The position numbers were made by a program, and so were the translations under genes. This document shows positions 21,818 to 23,193 of a stretch of 23,193 bases of DNA, in pieces (the first letter of the stretch is position 1; each line of letters opens with the position of its first letter). This DNA comes from Acidimicrobiales bacterium (lineage in GTDB: Bacteria > Actinomycetota > Acidimicrobiia > Acidimicrobiales > Ilumatobacteraceae). The stretch spans positions 1 through 23,193 of the forward strand of contig JAURNB010000222.1 in NCBI GenBank assembly GCA_030830415.1, in the 5' to 3' direction. The notes under the pieces are model-generated. The model was not told where the DNA came from. It saw nothing but the letters and a program-made list of their open reading frames with translations, and made no database searches.

Positions 21818-23193
21818 CTATTTTGTTGGCTTTTTCCCAATCTTCAATTTCATGATGCGCTTCGCTGGTGGAATTTTCTTTCCTTCGTCGTCAATTGCTT
21901 TGGCAGTATTTGGCCACAACCGCTTGAAGTTCAACTTCACCGTCAAGGTGATGCGCTGCGTCTTTAATGCCGTCTGCATTGCAGTTGGCATCACACAAGG
22001 CTTCTTTGGTGAGTACACCTTCTTCTTAAACCACAAGCCCATCTTCTTACTTGGGTAAATACGTTTTGCAGTGGGGTTTTTCTTTGCGGTTCCAAAGCTC
22101 TCCACAACGCACTTGTACTTGGTTTTCTTTTTACCCACCAAGTATGTACCGGTTACGGTTCCGCCGGCGTTGCCGATGTAACCCGTTTTGAAACGAATCT
22201 TCAAGAATTTACCCGACACCACAATTTGTGAACCATCACCGAATGTCGCAGTACCACTCACACCATCAACAGTGACTTCATCACTCAACATCGTTGTCGT
22301 TGGATCTTCTTCCAACTCAGCTGCTTCCTTGGTTACTTTCGAACCATTGGTCACTGAACCAGAACCACCAGTTGAACTACTCAAGTCGTTTCCAGATTTG
22401 TCTTGAATTGCTTTTTGGTCATTACCCGTGGTGGGGTCAACGTACTTCCATGTGACGGTCTGACCTTCGGCAACAAGCGGAGCAGTAGTTATAACAACCT
22501 TGTTGTCGACAATTTCAACACTCACAATGGTCACTGGCGATCCGTCAATGGTCACAATGAACTGCGAAGAGTCTGGACCTGGTGTAGCAATGGTTTCACT
22601 GAAGGTGATGACAACCTTTCCGCCATTATCTACTTCAGAACCCGTCACTGTTGGCGGAACTGGGTCGACATTTGACACCTTTGAACCGTTCGTGACCGAA
22701 CCGGAACCATTTGTTCCCGACCCGACATCGTTACCAGCAGCGTCTTGAATGCCCTTTGCATCGTTACCACTCGTGGCATCGGTATATGACCATGTAACGG
22801 TTTCTCCACCCGCAATGAGCGGCGAAGTAGTAATCACGATCTTGTTGTCAACAATTTCAACACTCACAATGGTTGCAGTTTTGCCATCAATGGTCACGGT
22901 GAACTGCGACGCATCTGGGCCGGGTGTAGCAAGTGTTTCGCTATAGGTGATAACAAGCTTTCCGCCATCATTCACTTCTGAACCAGTACGTGTAGGTGGC
23001 GTTGGGTCATACGTCGATGCGTTATTCGTGCTCAACACCGTGAAAGTTGCACCCAGAGCATCGTTTCCTGTCGCATCTTGAATTGCGCTATTGCTTGTCG
23101 CTGTATTCGACGAAGGTGCGTTGTAAACAATCGAAGCTGCCTTGCCCGCCTCAATCTTTGGGTTTGTCACAATGACCACGGTTGAACCGACAA
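21818..23193 (-). CDS. Secreted or surface repeat protein, C-terminal part (runs off the right edge)
   Basis: The visible 457 residues continue upstream past the window edge without a stop, so start and signal peptide are not seen. The protein is built of 114-residue beta-rich repeats. There is the end of one repeat (NSAIQDATGNDALG), then two full copies with (T/V)TGSEV..GGK(L/V)VIT(Y/F)SET(L/I)ATPGPD, SVEIVDNK, and GNDxKxIQDxxGND. These resemble SWM/cadherin-like surface repeats. A Glu/Thr linker follows, then a distinct C-terminal domain of about 160 residues. That domain is very rich in Lys (YLVGKKKTKYKC, KKMGLWFKKKVYSPKKPC, LKIGKKPTK) and has two Cys that could form a disulfide. No LPxTG signal is seen. 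Adhesion or wall association is likely but inferred. Confidence 0.8.
   Translation of the reverse strand, partial: VGSTVVIVTNPKIEAGKAASIVYNAPSSNTATSNSAIQDATGNDALGATFTVLSTNNASTYDPTPPTRTGSEVNDGGKLVITYSETLATPGPDASQFTVTIDGKTATIVSVEIVDNKIVITTSPLIAGGETVTWSYTDATSGNDAKGIQDAAGNDVGSGTNGSGSVTNGSKVSNVDPVPPTVTGSEVDNGGKVVITFSETIATPGPDSSQFIVTIDGSPVTIVSVEIVDNKVVITTAPLVAEGQTVTWKYVDPTTGNDQKAIQDKSGNDLSSSTGGSGSVTNGSKVTKEAAELEEDPTTTMLSDEVTVDGVSGTATFGDGSQIVVSGKFLKIRFKTGYIGNAGGTVTGTYLVGKKKTKYKCVVESFGTAKKNPTAKRIYPSKKMGLWFKKKVYSPKKPCVMPTAMQTALKTQRITLTVKLNFKRLWPNTAKAIDDEGKKIPPAKRIMKLKIGKKPTK
22325..22666 (-). repeat. Surface repeat copy 2 (114 codons)
   Basis: This unit directly follows copy 1 without a gap. It starts DPVPPTVTGSEVDNGG and ends GSVTNGSKVTK. 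Identical blocks such as SETxATPGPDxSQF and IVSVEIVDNK show recent duplication or strong selection on the repeat. Confidence 0.9.
22667..23008 (-). repeat. Surface repeat copy 1 (114 codons)
   Basis: This 342-bp unit starts DPTPPTRTGSEVNDGG and ends GSVTNGSKVSNV. It is highly similar to the next copy at protein and DNA level; for example, the stretch around TTGTTGTC recurs exactly 342 bp apart (22500 and 22842 on the plus strand). Confidence 0.9.

Noticed and set aside
22325..23008. Tandem repeats as a CRISPR array or mobile element
   Set aside because: The 342-bp period keeps one reading frame and encodes a protein repeat; there are no short direct repeats with spacers, and no transposase or integrase anywhere in the window.

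Overview
The window looks like a chromosomal segment of a moderate-GC actinobacterium, most plausibly of the Acidimicrobiia type. This placement is inferred from a CIRCE-controlled groEL without groES, a CysO-like sulfur carrier, a LytR_C membrane protein, and many acyl-CoA, SDR, PhyH and TetR genes. No rRNA or marker phylogeny is available to confirm it. Genes are densely packed, with many 1-4 nt start/stop overlaps. I see no phage, IS element or CRISPR array.

Layout. 1-3940 (minus strand): amidase, MoaD/ThiS-like sulfur carrier, groEL behind two overlapping CIRCE operators, then a GTG-started ATP-grasp gene running off the left edge. 3963-4952 (+): glycerate kinase. 4949-7900 (minus): the ispD-ispF-rlmB run, tRNA-Thr(TGT) and a LytR_C membrane protein. 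7930-8595 (+): Crp/Fnr regulator. 8611-9273 (minus): dienelactone hydrolase-like protein. 9353-10276 (+): protein with a sigma-region-4/LuxR-like HTH, whose 3' end overlaps the copper ATPase gene antisense. 10203-13246 (minus): an ECHDC3-like crotonase coupled to copA.

13301-15840 (+) is the most unusual part. It holds two AhpD/carboxymuconolactone decarboxylase-like genes and a tandem EthD-like gene, each overlapping the next as ATGA, then a second EthD-like gene with a shortened N-terminal half. The second AhpD-like gene has one in-frame TGA exactly where a redox Cys is expected (C53-K-T-U56). A perfect 7-bp hairpin with an AGUU loop starts 10 nt after the TGA. I read this as a selenoprotein with a bacterial SECIS element inside an apparently undescribed redox operon. 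tRNA-Lys(TTT) follows on the minus strand.

16128-21744 carries three TetR regulators (two are tandem paralogues separated by a 20-bp near-palindrome), an SDR, a PhyH-type Fe(II)/2-oxoglutarate oxygenase, an acyl-CoA dehydrogenase and an ABM-like protein. This looks like a lipid or xenobiotic catabolism neighbourhood. A strong terminator at 21774-21809 ends a secreted or surface protein gene made of 114-residue repeats, which enters from the right edge.

Functions are from motif recognition by eye; no database search was possible. No stretch over 300 bp lacks a gene. The longest gap between recognised genes (14964-15246) holds a candidate 45-aa minus-strand gene and several hairpins.
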